A stretch of DNA of 40,693 bases from Candidatus Poseidoniaceae archaeon (GTDB lineage: Archaea; Thermoplasmatota; Poseidoniia; Poseidoniales; Poseidoniaceae): NCBI GenBank assembly GCA_016777125.1, contig JADHSC010000015.1, positions 1 through 40,693 of the forward strand, in the 5' to 3' direction. The translations under genes and the position numbers were made by a program. Numbering within the stretch: the stretch's first letter is position 1; each line of letters opens with the position of its first letter. Shown piece after piece: positions 19,984 to 30,800 of this stretch. The notes beneath the pieces were generated by a model. That model was given only the letters and a program-made list of their open reading frames with translations. It was not told the origin of the DNA and did no database searches.

Positions 19984-21023
19984 CCGTTTACCACCATTCG
20001 ACGAACGTCTATTTCCAATGAAAGGGCTAAATCTTGAGTTTCTACAGTGAATCCATCGATTCCACTCGCTCTTTGATAGGGCGATATTCCAATGAATTCA
20101 TCAAGTGTACCTGATGCTCTGTTGAGTGTATAATCAGTGAGCCAAGTTTCATGATATTGTGGATCGACAATTGAGTGAAGAGTATTCTTGACCATGACTC
20201 TGAGATTGTAAGCTTCACCAGTGAAGAGTTGTACAGGTCCCAATGATTCCACTTTGAAACCAACATTTGGCCCGTTCCCGAGCGATTCATCGAGTTGAAC
20301 ATCAGTAAGAACAAGGGAAAGTCGTGTGGTTCCATCAACGAGCGTATCAAGTCGCAGACTGGGAACTTTTTCGATTTCCCACGATGTGCTTGGGTCCTTA
20401 GAGATTCGTGCATCATTGATCAATACAATTTGATTGAGTCCACCATCAATATTTGTGCTAATGCTTAGCCCAGATAAGACGAAGCGAGACCACCGATGGA
20501 CATGAGTGCCTCCTTCATCGTACATGTCAACGATTAGGAAAGTCTCGCTTGTCAAGTTGTGATCGACCACAGAATATTCAAATGAAGATTGAACATCGAT
20601 TGAAACCGAGGTTGTGGGATTCGTAATGACGACTGTTGTAACCGATTCATTAATCGATAGGAAACGTAGAGAACTGCTATTGATTTCTTCCACTTGAACC
20701 ACTTCATAAGGTGTTAAATCAGCAGAAAGAACCCATTCCTCAACAAGTTGAACTGGATTGATTGAAGATGCTTGTAATGAGAGGGCTTGGCGAGTTCCTG
20801 TGCCATTAGGTGCGTCTCCTACAACATCAAGCCGGTCTTCGATACGATCTGCGATGTTATTCGCACTGTTCCAGTTAGTGTTGTCGTGAAAGGCGACGAG
20901 GTATGGGTTTAGGAAGACGAAAACACCACCCATGATGCTCACAACCATGGCCAACATCATGATGACGCCGAGGATTTCACTCACGGCTTTTTCCTCATCA
21001 TCCCGCTTTCGTCGCTGCATCAT
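19980..21023 (-). CDS. Type IV pilin-like protein with classic archaeal class III signal peptide
   Basis: The leader MMQRRKRDDEEKA is followed by VSEILGVIMMLAMVVSIMGG, a textbook archaeal type IV pilin start. Cleavage is expected after KA, and Glu is at position 3 of the mature helix. A beta-rich exported domain of about 300 residues follows. The ATG at 21023 is preferred because a purine-rich GAGGGGGG (minus strand, 21027-21034) lies just upstream. The ATG at 21056 would add 11 residues without a comparable site. It heads the three-gene unit and is linked to the next gene by an ATGA overlap. The gene upstream on the same strand is a metallo-hydrolase ending 64 bases away. It may be the major subunit or a minor pilin; the sequence alone cannot say. 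Confidence 0.8.
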   Translation of the reverse strand: MMQRRKRDDEEKAVSEILGVIMMLAMVVSIMGGVFVFLNPYLVAFHDNTNWNSANNIADRIEDRLDVVGDAPNGTGTRQALSLQASSINPVQLVEEWVLSADLTPYEVVQVEEINSSSLRFLSINESVTTVVITNPTTSVSIDVQSSFEYSVVDHNLTSETFLIVDMYDEGGTHVHRWSRFVLSGLSISTNIDGGLNQIVLINDARISKDPSTSWEIEKVPSLRLDTLVDGTTRLSLVLTDVQLDESLGNGPNVGFKVESLGPVQLFTGEAYNLRVMVKNTLHSIVDPQYHETWLTDYTLNRASGTLDEFIGISPYQRASGIDGFTVETQDLALSLEIDVRRMVVNG

Positions 21024-21026
21024 AGT

Positions 21027-21034
21027 CCCCCCTC
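21027..21034 (-). promoter_or_regulatory. Ribosome binding site deciding the pilin-like gene start
   Basis: On the minus strand GAGGGGGG precedes the tandem ATGATG at 21023-21018. It favours this start over the in-frame ATG at 21056. Confidence 0.55.
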
Positions 21035-21087
21035 TTGTCACTTGAGTCTCTCGCATGCATTTAGGGATTGACCTGCTGTTTATTGAT

Positions 21088-21918
21088 TCAGAGTAATTCT
21101 CGAGCTATTCTTTGGATTGCGTTGGTTGCAAAACCATCCCCGTCTCGACGACCGATGAAATGTGAAAAATGAGGTCCATCTTGTGCCGAGATATTTATGT
21201 CTCCTTCGAACACTTCATCGATTTCAAAAAGAACAGTAGACTCGGCTAAATGTGGAGCATTATTCATTTCAGAAAGATGTGTCAGCGTAATACTTCTTGT
21301 CGCATCGGTGCAGACCTGCTTCAGGAATTGTCCAGTTTGTTCATTTGACAAGTGCCCGCCTCTTCCTGATATTCGGTCTTTCAGTGAACGAGGATATGGT
21401 CCATTGAGCAACCTGTTGGAGTCATAGTTTGCTTCCACTGCAATATGTTGGCAGCCATGGACATGGTGGACGAGTTCGTCAGTCCAAGATCCGAGATCCG
21501 TGATGATAGCTGTTCTTTCGCCTCCGTGACTAGCTACAAATGCTACATTATCTGCTCCTGAATGCGGTACTGGCACTGGTAGCAACGACGTACCTTGAGA
21601 AAATTGCAGAACATCGAGCGATTCAAAATGGTGTGTGAATTCAGGCAGTAATCCTAATTCTTGAGAAGTACGATGATTTGCATAGACTGGTATCCCCCAT
21701 CGCTTCTGGGCAATGAGTGCGCCACCTCCATGGTCTCCATGATGGTGAGTGATGATAATTGCTTCCAAATCAGTTGGACTGACGTCTAAAAGACCCAAGC
21801 GTTTTTCCAATTGTACTCCACTAAATCCTTGGTCTACAAGAATATGGGATGATTCAGTACTGAGAAGTGTGGCATTGCCACGACTTCCAGTTCCAAGATG
21901 CGTAATCGATAACCCCAT
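21088..21918 (-). CDS. Metallo-beta-lactamase-fold hydrolase, WalJ/YycJ-like
   Basis: The protein is a cytosolic hydrolase of about 276 residues in the MBL fold. The metal-binding signature is THHHGDHGGG (HxHxDH), and further His/Asp ligands are likely in VPHSGADN, ITDLG and THLSEMN. The N-terminus MGLSITHLGTGSRGN lines up with the start of YycJ/WalJ proteins, including the GS-x-GN segment. ATG 21918 was therefore chosen. An ATG at 21933 and a TTG at 22002 are in-frame alternatives that would add 5 or 28 residues. WalJ-like proteins are linked in bacteria to nucleic-acid and cell-wall signalling, but the archaeal substrate is not established. It lies upstream of the pilin-like genes on the same strand and divergent from the TSP3 protein gene. 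Confidence 0.8.
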   Translation of the reverse strand: MGLSITHLGTGSRGNATLLSTESSHILVDQGFSGVQLEKRLGLLDVSPTDLEAIIITHHHGDHGGGALIAQKRWGIPVYANHRTSQELGLLPEFTHHFESLDVLQFSQGTSLLPVPVPHSGADNVAFVASHGGERTAIITDLGSWTDELVHHVHGCQHIAVEANYDSNRLLNGPYPRSLKDRISGRGGHLSNEQTGQFLKQVCTDATRSITLTHLSEMNNAPHLAESTVLFEIDEVFEGDINISAQDGPHFSHFIGRRDGDGFATNAIQRIARELL

Positions 21919-22002
21919 CCCAATCAACTTCATGGGGACACAGACGGATATTGAATACACCGCTTGTTTTTGTTCAAAGGTACTGCTTTTTGCCCATGTC
22001 AA

Positions 22003-22083
22003 ATCGCCTCACTGTATGAACAACGCTCCATCATTCCTATAAGCATGGAGAAGAGGACAAATAATGCGGCGTTAGTCGCTTAG
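22003..22083. promoter_or_regulatory. Divergent promoter region between the MBL hydrolase and TSP3 protein genes
   Basis: The near-symmetric element CCTATAAGC at 22036-22044 reads as GCTTATAGG on the other strand and is the only TATA-like sequence in this gap. It could serve one or both directions. On the plus strand it would place a transcript start near 22067, about 15 bases before the GTG at 22084. This is pattern reading only. Confidence 0.3.
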
Positions 22084-25000
22084 GTGTTTTTTTTGCGACG
22101 AAGTCAGACAACCTTACTCTCCACGCTCGCAGTAATCGCAGGGCTTCTCTTCATGTCTCAGTTTCCTACGATCTCTCCGGTCTCCAATGTTCACCCCGAT
22201 GACACAACCGGTCAAGGACCGAAACCTACAGACACAGATGGCGATGGGATTCCCGATGTGCATGAGATTATTTTCGAGGAATGGGTGAACTTTAGTGCAG
22301 TTGATGGCAGATTTGTTTCAATGGAAGGTATGGACAAAGATGATGCTTCTGATGCTAATTTTGATACAGACAGGGATGGCTTGAACAATACTGAAGAGTA
22401 CTGTTGGCCATATCCAGCGAATTGTAACGACCCAGGCTTTTCCAGAGGACTAACGGGTTTATTGGATGAAAATGGAGATCGAATGTATCTTGATCCACGT
22501 TCGTCGGATACAGATGGCGATGGTATGCCTGATGGATTCGAAGCAGCCATGTGTGCTCGTGCAGGTGGATTCGATAGTATAACGCTCAGGTATGTTTGCC
22601 CGTATTTCGATCCATTGAACAACAGTGATATGACCGATGATCCGGACGAAGATGGATTTGACGTCAATCGAGATGGATTTATTTCAGTAGCGGAACAGTA
22701 CACTTCTCCGGAAGAATACCGTTTTGGATCACCAAGCAATTTCACAACTGAACTCGATGGTCTGTGGTGTACTGCAACCCTTCCACAAGGATCTGTGATT
22801 ACCCAATGGCCGTTCATCAACACCGGTGTCAACGCATCATTCCAGAATGTACTTCCTGCCTGTACCACCAACGCAACATCAGTTGTGGGTGAAGACCTTT
22901 GGCTTGGTACTGACCCTCTTCTTGAGGATTCAGATAGATACAGTTGGGATGGCTTTTCCATTCGCCCACTTTATCCTTCCTTTGGCGACGGAATGCCCGA
23001 TGGATGGGAAGTACACTTTGGATTGAATCCTTTGAATCGTTCAAATGCTCTTCTCGACATCGATGCTGATGGTTGGGATGTAAACCGAGACGGTGTTGTT
23101 TCAATCGATGTAAGTCGTACGGAAACTGCTTTGGCACTAGGTGAATCTCTTTCGAATCTAGAAGAGTTCTACATACACAACGATGAAGGCAACACAGTCA
23201 TGTCCGGTCTAAAAGAAATTCAGATTGGAGTGAATGACTCTTCCTACTACAACTATCCGCTCACGTTCAACGCAGTTGAAGACAGCATGGCAATTATGCA
23301 CCATGATGTACGCAGTATTCTCGTAGAAGATTCAATGGCATACGTGCTTACTCGTTACGGGATGACTGTTTTGGATTATGAACTTGGGACGACTCAAGAT
23401 TATTGGTTCCCGCAAGGTTTTAGTGGATACGAAGCAATCTTTGTTGAATCTGATAACGGCCCTCATTCAGTTGCAATAGCTACCTCGCATGGAATGCATG
23501 TTGCCGCTATTCAAGTGGATGGATTCTTGGAACCGATTGACTCGTGGTCTTCCAGCGAAGCAATAGCGCTCTTCGCATTAACACAACTCGCTATTGATGG
23601 ATCGTCGCAACAGATTATTGCTCTAGGTTCAAATGGTGATGGAGCGGTATTCGAAGTAACCACAGGTGGCCTGATTTCCCAAACATTTGAATTAGGTTTG
23701 AATCTTAAAGCAAGTCTTTCTGAATCTCAAGTTACTGTGACAGAGGTTACTCATGGAAGTGTTCCCGGAGGTGGGCTTGTCCTTTACGTTGGAACTGAAC
23801 GTGGTCTCATGACGCTTGAATCCGCCACTGGTAGAGACGAGGCTACACCTTCTTGGCGCTTCTTTTTCGACCCTAATCCATCTCTCATTTCTAATCGCAT
23901 CGATGATTTGCGAACCTTGAATCTTGGAGCAAGTGGTAACCCTGCTGAAGTTCAAGCGCTGTATCTTGATGGGCCAAATGAAGACAATCCAACAGTTCTC
24001 TGGATTGGTACTCCTTCTGGGCTTCATCGCTTGAATTTAGAGATTAATGACATGACATACGGTGGATTGCTTGAACATCCGGGAGGTGATGCTGATGAAC
24101 TTGCCAAAACCAATAATATTCATTCGATTTTACCAACTGGCGATGAAATAATTATTGGATCATCTGCTGGTTTGTGGGTTCTTGCAGGAAATCATCTCGA
24201 TGTGTATGGCCTGCAGACACAATCTCAACTACCGGGCGAACTTGCTTCACTTGCCACTCTTGAAAAGAACGGTGAGATATACGTACTTGCAGGTGCAGCT
24301 CCTGGGCGTTTTTCCAATCTTGAATTAATTGATCCTGGAGCCAATGATTCTGATAGCGATGGAATGCCAGATGGTTGGGAAATCGCCTACGGGCTTGACC
24401 CAACAGATCCATGGGATGCGTTGTTGGACGGAGATGTTGACGGTCTTGATTTGAATCAAGATGGATCACTTGACAGATTATGGAATAATCTAGAAGAATA
24501 CCGTTACATTGCACGTTCTGATGAAGGCTATAACTCAACACTTCCAAATCAAAGCGATTCTGATTTGGACGGTCTATTGGATGGTTCTGAATATTTCGGA
24601 TATTTCCTAGAAGAAACAAATTTCGACTGCTACTACAATCCTCAATTGATGTACCTCTGTGATGAAACACTTGGTGAACAAGCACGTACACTCTATACAT
24701 CATCAAATGCTCTTGATGTAGGGACAGATCCAACTGTTATGGATACAGATGGCGATGGTATGCCCGATGGCTGGGAGATTGAACATCGTAGATGGATTGG
24801 TAATTCTTTCAACGGTGGCAACAATTGGTCACTTGATCCTACTCGTGCAGAAGATGCAGGATGGGATGCTGATCAAGATGGACTTGCTAATTTGTGTGAG
24901 TATGAATGGTCGTTAGTTCGTCTTGCTGGACTTGCAGGGGACCTCTTTGAAGAGTATGGGGAGAGCCCAGAATCTGCAGCAACTTGGTCTATACCAGATC

Positions 25001-27834
25001 CGAATCTATTTGATTCCGATGGCGATACTTTGCCCGATGGTTGGGAAGCTGATGGACAGTGTACATGGTCTCCTCTTCGCATAGGAGTCAATCCAATGAA
25101 TGGTTCAGATGCCTTTGAGAATCCAGATGGCGATGGATACGACGTGAATAAGAACGGGGTATTAGAACCGAGTGAGATGTTTGTAAATTATCTCGAGTAT
25201 CATGTCTCAACCGATTTGTTCTTGAACAATCAAACGCTATCTGGAATGGAATTGCCTTCTGGTTTCCATACAGACCTGTTCGATAATATCAGTGATTTTG
25301 GTCTTCCAGAATCGACATTTGCAGAACGAGCAAGTGGTGCAATCCTTGCAGCACAAATCTCTCTCGAAAAGGGTTCCTGTGATCCATTCAAGGCTGATAG
25401 TGATGCAGATGGAATGCCGGACGGATGGGAGATTTGGTTTGCACGTTGGAACATACTTGATGATGATTGGACGCTTAATCCGCTTCAGCCAAGTGACCGT
25501 TGGCTCGATGCAGATGATGATGGAATGACAAACTGGGAAGAATACAATCTCATTGATTCATCACTCTCAGAAACAAACGCAAACCGCTCATCTCCGCAGT
25601 GGTTTGTAACCACCCTCGGTTCAGCATATGCATTCCAACAATGGCCTTCTGCTTCTACGACTCAATCCTTCGGTGCTTTCATCAGCGAAGAACAATACAA
25701 TCTTACTGGACCAACAGGCGATCCAAACAATGTCGATACAGATGGTGACGGCATTATCGATGGATTGGAACTTCTCTTCACAGCATGGAATCTATCAGCC
25801 CAAACTTGGACACTTAACCCAGTTGTATCTGGAGACGGTACTTTTGACAGCGACAATGATGGTTTGGTTGATTTGCAAGAGTTTGCATTGGCAACCTCAA
25901 ATCCAGAAAATGGTATTTCTGCTCCGGCAGATGCGCCCTTGATGCATGTCGATGGTGATGTTCAACAACCGACAAAGAAAGCACAGCGAGTCTTCCAAAT
26001 TTTGATTTCGAAAGATTCTCGCGGAAAGCGTTTACTCGATGATTTCAACGCATGGCAATCCGGAGAACCTCCCAATGTATTCATCTCACTCTTGCTTGGT
26101 ATGACCGATCCAACCAATCCTGATACCGATGATGATGGCATGTATGACGGATTTGAATATTGGTTCACCTCATGGGATTTGAATGAAAACCGTTGGGGAC
26201 TGAATCCTCTAATTGAAACGGATGTTAACTTAGATTCAGATGGCGACAGCTATGATTGCAACAGAGATGGGACCATCGATTTAGATGAACGTTTCTCAAA
26301 TTTAAGAGAATGGGAATCTCGAACATGGGGTAAATATCTCAATCGAAGTTCAGTACCAGCATCCGTTGGGATTGTTGATTTCGGTGAAGATGCAATGAAC
26401 GCTTATGTCGAAGAAGAAGGTCTTTCACTTCTCCAAGCACGCCAGTCCCTGATTGATGATTTCAAGGCTAAAGGGCCTGAGTCTGTGAGTCGAATGAATA
26501 CGATTAACACATATAATGAGAACAACTTCAACAGAACTTTGGTCGGTGTTGCTGACCCTACTCATCCCGATTCAGATTCGGATGGGATTCCAGATGGATG
26601 GGAATATTGTTATGCACTCTATGGCATGGACAATCCTTCGACAGCGAATCATTGGGCAGCAAATCCATTGAATCCATGGGATGTCAATTACGATGGGGAT
26701 TCTGATGGCTGGTATGGACGTACTGCTTTCGATATACCTGCTGTTCAAGGTGATTGGGACCTTCGTACATTCACACCATCTTCTCAAGTCATTCAGCCAG
26801 GTATTGGCTCACTTCCATTCACAAATTGGATGGAATGGGATAACGAGACACGACCTGATCTCAATGATAGTGACAAAGATTCAGAAGCGTATGTGACGAT
26901 TGTGAACAATGGTCAAGTCACTGAACATTACAAGGATTTCAATTTGACAGACGGTCGTGAAGTGTTCAAATATGGTACGAATCCAAGTGATAACGATACT
27001 GATGGTGACATGATTCCAGATTGGTATGAATATACCAAGGCTTGGAATGAGACCAACGATAATTATTCATCGTATCTCAAAATCCAGGTGATTTGGATTG
27101 ACCCGGCTACAGGTGGGGCGTGTGATACTTCAACGAATTCTTGCTTACCGTTATCACTCAATGCCGGGACTTTACAGCGGCCAGATCTTGATTTCGCTTG
27201 GTTTACGATGGATCCACGTGATGCCATCGACGCCAACTATGATCCCGACCAAGATGGGAATTGGGATTGTTCAGGAGCAGGATGTGTGTATGAGCCATAC
27301 ACAAATTTCCAAGAGTATTTCGCTATCACAACTGAATCTCTCTCGAGTCCGAATGCCGTTCGGTTATCTGGGTTGACATTTGAAGGGCAAGTTGTTCAGG
27401 AAGGCTGGCAACTTCGATCTTTGTTGCTTGGTGTTGGCCAATGGGATGAAGGTATTCGGAATTATCTCAAAATGGACAAAACTCTAAGCAATGATTTCAG
27501 GTTTGCTTATCTTGTCGATGACAATGATGTAGAATTCCTTGTGCAAGATGCGACGAATCATGTCATTCACTGTGCAGGTAATCTTACTGATCCATGGGAG
27601 ATATACTACACAGGTGCACCAAATACAGCTCCAGTACGTTCTGTCGGTGAACACGAGTTTGGTTGGTATCTCTTGGACTACAACGACGACCACGTCGCTG
27701 AAGGAACTGATCCTACAAACTGGGATACCGATGGTGATTGGATGGTTGACTGGTTCGAAGTCAATGATGACGAACAAGACGGAAGTCGGGGTGAAAGTTC
27801 CCCAATCCGGTACGATTCTCGTCAAACCACTTAG
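22084..27834 (+). CDS. Giant secreted calcium-binding protein: TSP3-like repeats and an inserted beta-propeller
   Basis: This 1,916-residue protein starts with GTG and a hydrophobic signal peptide (about residues 5-28). Thirteen copies of a thrombospondin type 3-like motif, consensus DTDGDGMPDGWE, are spread along it. They are separated by longer segments that often contain EF-hand-like loops such as DVNRDGFISVAE. Both elements bind Ca2+ in known families. Residues about 400-750 lack these motifs and instead repeat short blades (VGTERGL, IGTPSGL, IGSSAGL), which suggests a beta-propeller. There is no C-terminal membrane helix, so it is probably secreted or held non-covalently. It is followed 9 bases later by a membrane-anchored giant protein. 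A calcium-stiffened surface scaffold or adhesin is likely; no enzymatic motif was recognised. Confidence 0.82.
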   Translation: MFFLRRSQTTLLSTLAVIAGLLFMSQFPTISPVSNVHPDDTTGQGPKPTDTDGDGIPDVHEIIFEEWVNFSAVDGRFVSMEGMDKDDASDANFDTDRDGLNNTEEYCWPYPANCNDPGFSRGLTGLLDENGDRMYLDPRSSDTDGDGMPDGFEAAMCARAGGFDSITLRYVCPYFDPLNNSDMTDDPDEDGFDVNRDGFISVAEQYTSPEEYRFGSPSNFTTELDGLWCTATLPQGSVITQWPFINTGVNASFQNVLPACTTNATSVVGEDLWLGTDPLLEDSDRYSWDGFSIRPLYPSFGDGMPDGWEVHFGLNPLNRSNALLDIDADGWDVNRDGVVSIDVSRTETALALGESLSNLEEFYIHNDEGNTVMSGLKEIQIGVNDSSYYNYPLTFNAVEDSMAIMHHDVRSILVEDSMAYVLTRYGMTVLDYELGTTQDYWFPQGFSGYEAIFVESDNGPHSVAIATSHGMHVAAIQVDGFLEPIDSWSSSEAIALFALTQLAIDGSSQQIIALGSNGDGAVFEVTTGGLISQTFELGLNLKASLSESQVTVTEVTHGSVPGGGLVLYVGTERGLMTLESATGRDEATPSWRFFFDPNPSLISNRIDDLRTLNLGASGNPAEVQALYLDGPNEDNPTVLWIGTPSGLHRLNLEINDMTYGGLLEHPGGDADELAKTNNIHSILPTGDEIIIGSSAGLWVLAGNHLDVYGLQTQSQLPGELASLATLEKNGEIYVLAGAAPGRFSNLELIDPGANDSDSDGMPDGWEIAYGLDPTDPWDALLDGDVDGLDLNQDGSLDRLWNNLEEYRYIARSDEGYNSTLPNQSDSDLDGLLDGSEYFGYFLEETNFDCYYNPQLMYLCDETLGEQARTLYTSSNALDVGTDPTVMDTDGDGMPDGWEIEHRRWIGNSFNGGNNWSLDPTRAEDAGWDADQDGLANLCEYEWSLVRLAGLAGDLFEEYGESPESAATWSIPDPNLFDSDGDTLPDGWEADGQCTWSPLRIGVNPMNGSDAFENPDGDGYDVNKNGVLEPSEMFVNYLEYHVSTDLFLNNQTLSGMELPSGFHTDLFDNISDFGLPESTFAERASGAILAAQISLEKGSCDPFKADSDADGMPDGWEIWFARWNILDDDWTLNPLQPSDRWLDADDDGMTNWEEYNLIDSSLSETNANRSSPQWFVTTLGSAYAFQQWPSASTTQSFGAFISEEQYNLTGPTGDPNNVDTDGDGIIDGLELLFTAWNLSAQTWTLNPVVSGDGTFDSDNDGLVDLQEFALATSNPENGISAPADAPLMHVDGDVQQPTKKAQRVFQILISKDSRGKRLLDDFNAWQSGEPPNVFISLLLGMTDPTNPDTDDDGMYDGFEYWFTSWDLNENRWGLNPLIETDVNLDSDGDSYDCNRDGTIDLDERFSNLREWESRTWGKYLNRSSVPASVGIVDFGEDAMNAYVEEEGLSLLQARQSLIDDFKAKGPESVSRMNTINTYNENNFNRTLVGVADPTHPDSDSDGIPDGWEYCYALYGMDNPSTANHWAANPLNPWDVNYDGDSDGWYGRTAFDIPAVQGDWDLRTFTPSSQVIQPGIGSLPFTNWMEWDNETRPDLNDSDKDSEAYVTIVNNGQVTEHYKDFNLTDGREVFKYGTNPSDNDTDGDMIPDWYEYTKAWNETNDNYSSYLKIQVIWIDPATGGACDTSTNSCLPLSLNAGTLQRPDLDFAWFTMDPRDAIDANYDPDQDGNWDCSGAGCVYEPYTNFQEYFAITTESLSSPNAVRLSGLTFEGQVVQEGWQLRSLLLGVGQWDEGIRNYLKMDKTLSNDFRFAYLVDDNDVEFLVQDATNHVIHCAGNLTDPWEIYYTGAPNTAPVRSVGEHEFGWYLLDYNDDHVAEGTDPTNWDTDGDWMVDWFEVNDDEQDGSRGESSPIRYDSRQTT
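22228..27756 (+). repeat. Array of TSP3-type coding repeats
   Basis: Thirteen degenerate copies encode DxDxDGxPDGWE-like motifs. The best conserved pair is an exact 24-base match at 22506-22529 and 24741-24764, both encoding DTDGDGMP. Spacing is irregular, so this is a protein-level domain array rather than a tandem DNA repeat. The array is interrupted by the propeller-like segment at about 23290-24340. Confidence 0.75.
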
Positions 27835-27843
27835 TGACATGGG

Positions 27844-30800
27844 ATGGAACGCTTGATAATGTTCAAAGTTCTGCGTAAGACTATGAGTGCTAACTTTGTA
27901 TCGAGGCGAACCGTCGCAGCGCTGCTACTTTCTCTTTTCTTGGGTATGAGTATGTCCCCGTTCAGTGAACTCTGGATTGAAAATGCAGAAGCTGCTGAAG
28001 TGGCACGACACACCTACGAATTTAGCGATGGTACTACTGAATATATTGCTCTTTATCAGGGTGGAAATGCTGACAGTGGTGCAAAGATTTCTCTTCCTAA
28101 AGGTGCAGAAGTAACCGATGTTCAGATGACGCTCTCCGGAGCATCTGCAACAGGCTGGTCATCTATCCCGACAACAACTCGTGATCATTGGGTTGCTGGA
28201 GAAGCATCCAATACTGATAACAAAAGTTCTGACTTGACCCTCGCTATGGCCAATGTCAGCCAATCATTCAATCCACACAGCATGGACGAGCCTGTGAATC
28301 CCTCAAGTACTGCTTGGTTGGATAACGGGACTTACGCAGTTCGCCAACCTTACACATCCAACTCGACCGATGCTCTCTTTTCTCAGCAACTTAAGTTAAC
28401 ACCGAACTCTTTGAATGCTCAGGGACAAGGTGCGGTGCTTCGTCATCATGACTGGTTATATCTCTCGACTTGGTCGTCTACTTCATTCCACAATATCGTC
28501 CACCGTCTGTATCCCAACAACGGCACACGTGAGAGTATTATCACGCTCGACCAAAATGGATGTACATTACCCTCAAAACATTCCTCGTCATATTATGGCC
28601 AATATGGCTTTAGAGATTGGGTTGTGACAGATGACGAACGACTTTTCGCTGTTCTATCAGGATACAAATACTTCTACAGTTCAACCGCTAATACCCTCTA
28701 TCATCGTGTCTTAGAGTTTGATATCTCGGACGAAAATGAATGGGTTTGTATAAACTCATTCCAGCCACAAGGGAATGGTGATTATACTGGAATCACTTAC
28801 GACCCAGTTGATGATACCATTTGGATTCTCCATAATCAGAATCGACGAATACAATCCTATCAACAGGATGATACCGGAGACCTTGAGAGAGGCGATAAAC
28901 ACTTTACATTCCAAACCTCTTCTTCTTCAATCTGGCAATGTGGTGTAAGTAATCAACAAGCAAGAGGCTTAGAAATGAATGAAACGCATTTCTTCATGCG
29001 ATGCCAAGATGGTCAATATTACAACGACCGTGATCAACTCGAGGCTTGGGGACGATCTGGGACAGCAACTGCTTTAATTCCAGAGAATTCGATCCGTAGT
29101 ATCTCGTCCCTTGGCTATGGACTGTTCTATGATGGTCAACGATTCCTTACTGTGGATTCAGGATATTCGACATGGTCAAGTACGCCTTCGTATCATGAGT
29201 TCGGTACGAGTTGGACATACAAAACGACGCCAGCACCAGGTACGACCACCTGGCTTGGCCCCGTGATAAATACTGTCGAAGACGTATTATCGGTGAATAT
29301 GGAAACTCTATGGTCGGCTGCTTCAATTGGCGATCGAGTCGATTATTGGGTCTCTGCGGACAATGGTACACATTGGGTTCAAGTCGAATCCAACACGACA
29401 GTTCATTTCCAACACCCCGGGACAGAACTCGTTTGGAAAGCCACACTCATTGGTTCTACTGCCGTATCGTGGTGGGTTGATTTAGAATACTCTACCGAAT
29501 ACGAAACAAGCGGCACATGGATTTCTCCAGCTAAGCCTACAGGTACGAAGGTAGGTAAGGTACGGCCTCAATGGATTGCCTCACAAGACCCTTCTACCAC
29601 TCTCACCGTTCAGGTATCAAATGATGATGGAACAACATGGCAGCCTGCGGATAACATGGTTGAAACGAGTTTCTCAACAGATGGAGCTGGTAACATTCTG
29701 CGATATGCAGTTACAATGACGACAACAGATCCTTACATCACACCTGTTTTGGATAATCTGGAACTCTTCTATGAAGAAGGATACCCTGACAAACCGAAAA
29801 TAGATGTTGGAAATGACGGGATTTTTGATTGGAAGAGTATTCTTTTCCTCAATGAATCCTCTATTGACGTTAGTGATGACTCAGTTGTCGGTCAGGATGT
29901 AGAATTCCAACCGACACTCATAGATGCTTTCAATGACTTTATTCCAGATAATGGAGATGGGTTTGTCGAAGTACCACTTGCAATCAAAGCGCAGACCTCT
30001 GGACGTGTGAAAATAACGAACATCGATGTATCTTACAAGATGAACACTCATGCGATTAATGCTGCATTTGAAGGAGGCATGGCTGCCCCTGACGGGATTG
30101 CTCGAAATCTGATCATAAAAGTTGCACATGGAGACGAAGTCAATTACGTGTCTGAAGTCATAGCATCACTCAATAATTCACACGGCCAAAACCCATCTTT
30201 CAAGTGGCAACAAGGAGATACTTGCAGTTCCCTGAATGATGCAGATGGAATTGTCAACTTCGATGTTTCTAATTGCACCTCATCCATCGATAACGATGAT
30301 GTGCGAACCATTCGAATTCCTGTTACGGTCGATTGGTCCTGGGATGATGAACAATCCACTGAAGCAATTCTTACAGTCAAGGATTCTTTTGGAACAGCAG
30401 TATTGAATTGGGATACTGAAACGATGGACCTTCGCGTAGAAAACGATATCCAACTCGATGGAATGCAAGTCTTTGACGAAGATGGGCGGCAACTGTTTAC
30501 TCAAGATTGGGTTCGTGGCGGCCAAAACATCTCATTCCTCGGTAAAATTCATTTCCAATCCTCACAATTGTCCCCATTAGCGGGAGAATTTGAACTACGT
30601 GTTCTTGGACAAAATGTCACATATGACGGTGACCCAATTGGGCAACCTGTCATACTCGCTCAGGAATCGAATCCAAGTTTTGGTTCATACAATTTGACCT
30701 TTGAATCACCAATTGAATCCGCACCTGGTGGAATGATCTTCTATGTTGAAGCGGTTAATCTTCCGAATGGTTCTGAATATTCGAATCCGGGATACAATAC

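Noticed and set aside
22212-22961. 249-codon minus-strand frame inside the TSP3 protein gene
   Set aside because: It mirrors the repetitive DGDG codons, giving Ser/Pro-rich protein; this is a shadow of the real gene.
24152-24733. 193-codon minus-strand frame rich in His, Gln and Arg
   Set aside because: Same cause: antisense of TSP3-type coding sequence, with no start signal.
22506-24764. Exact 24-base repeat as a recombination or mobile-element site
   Set aside because: It encodes the conserved TSP3 motif in both places, so selection on the protein explains it.
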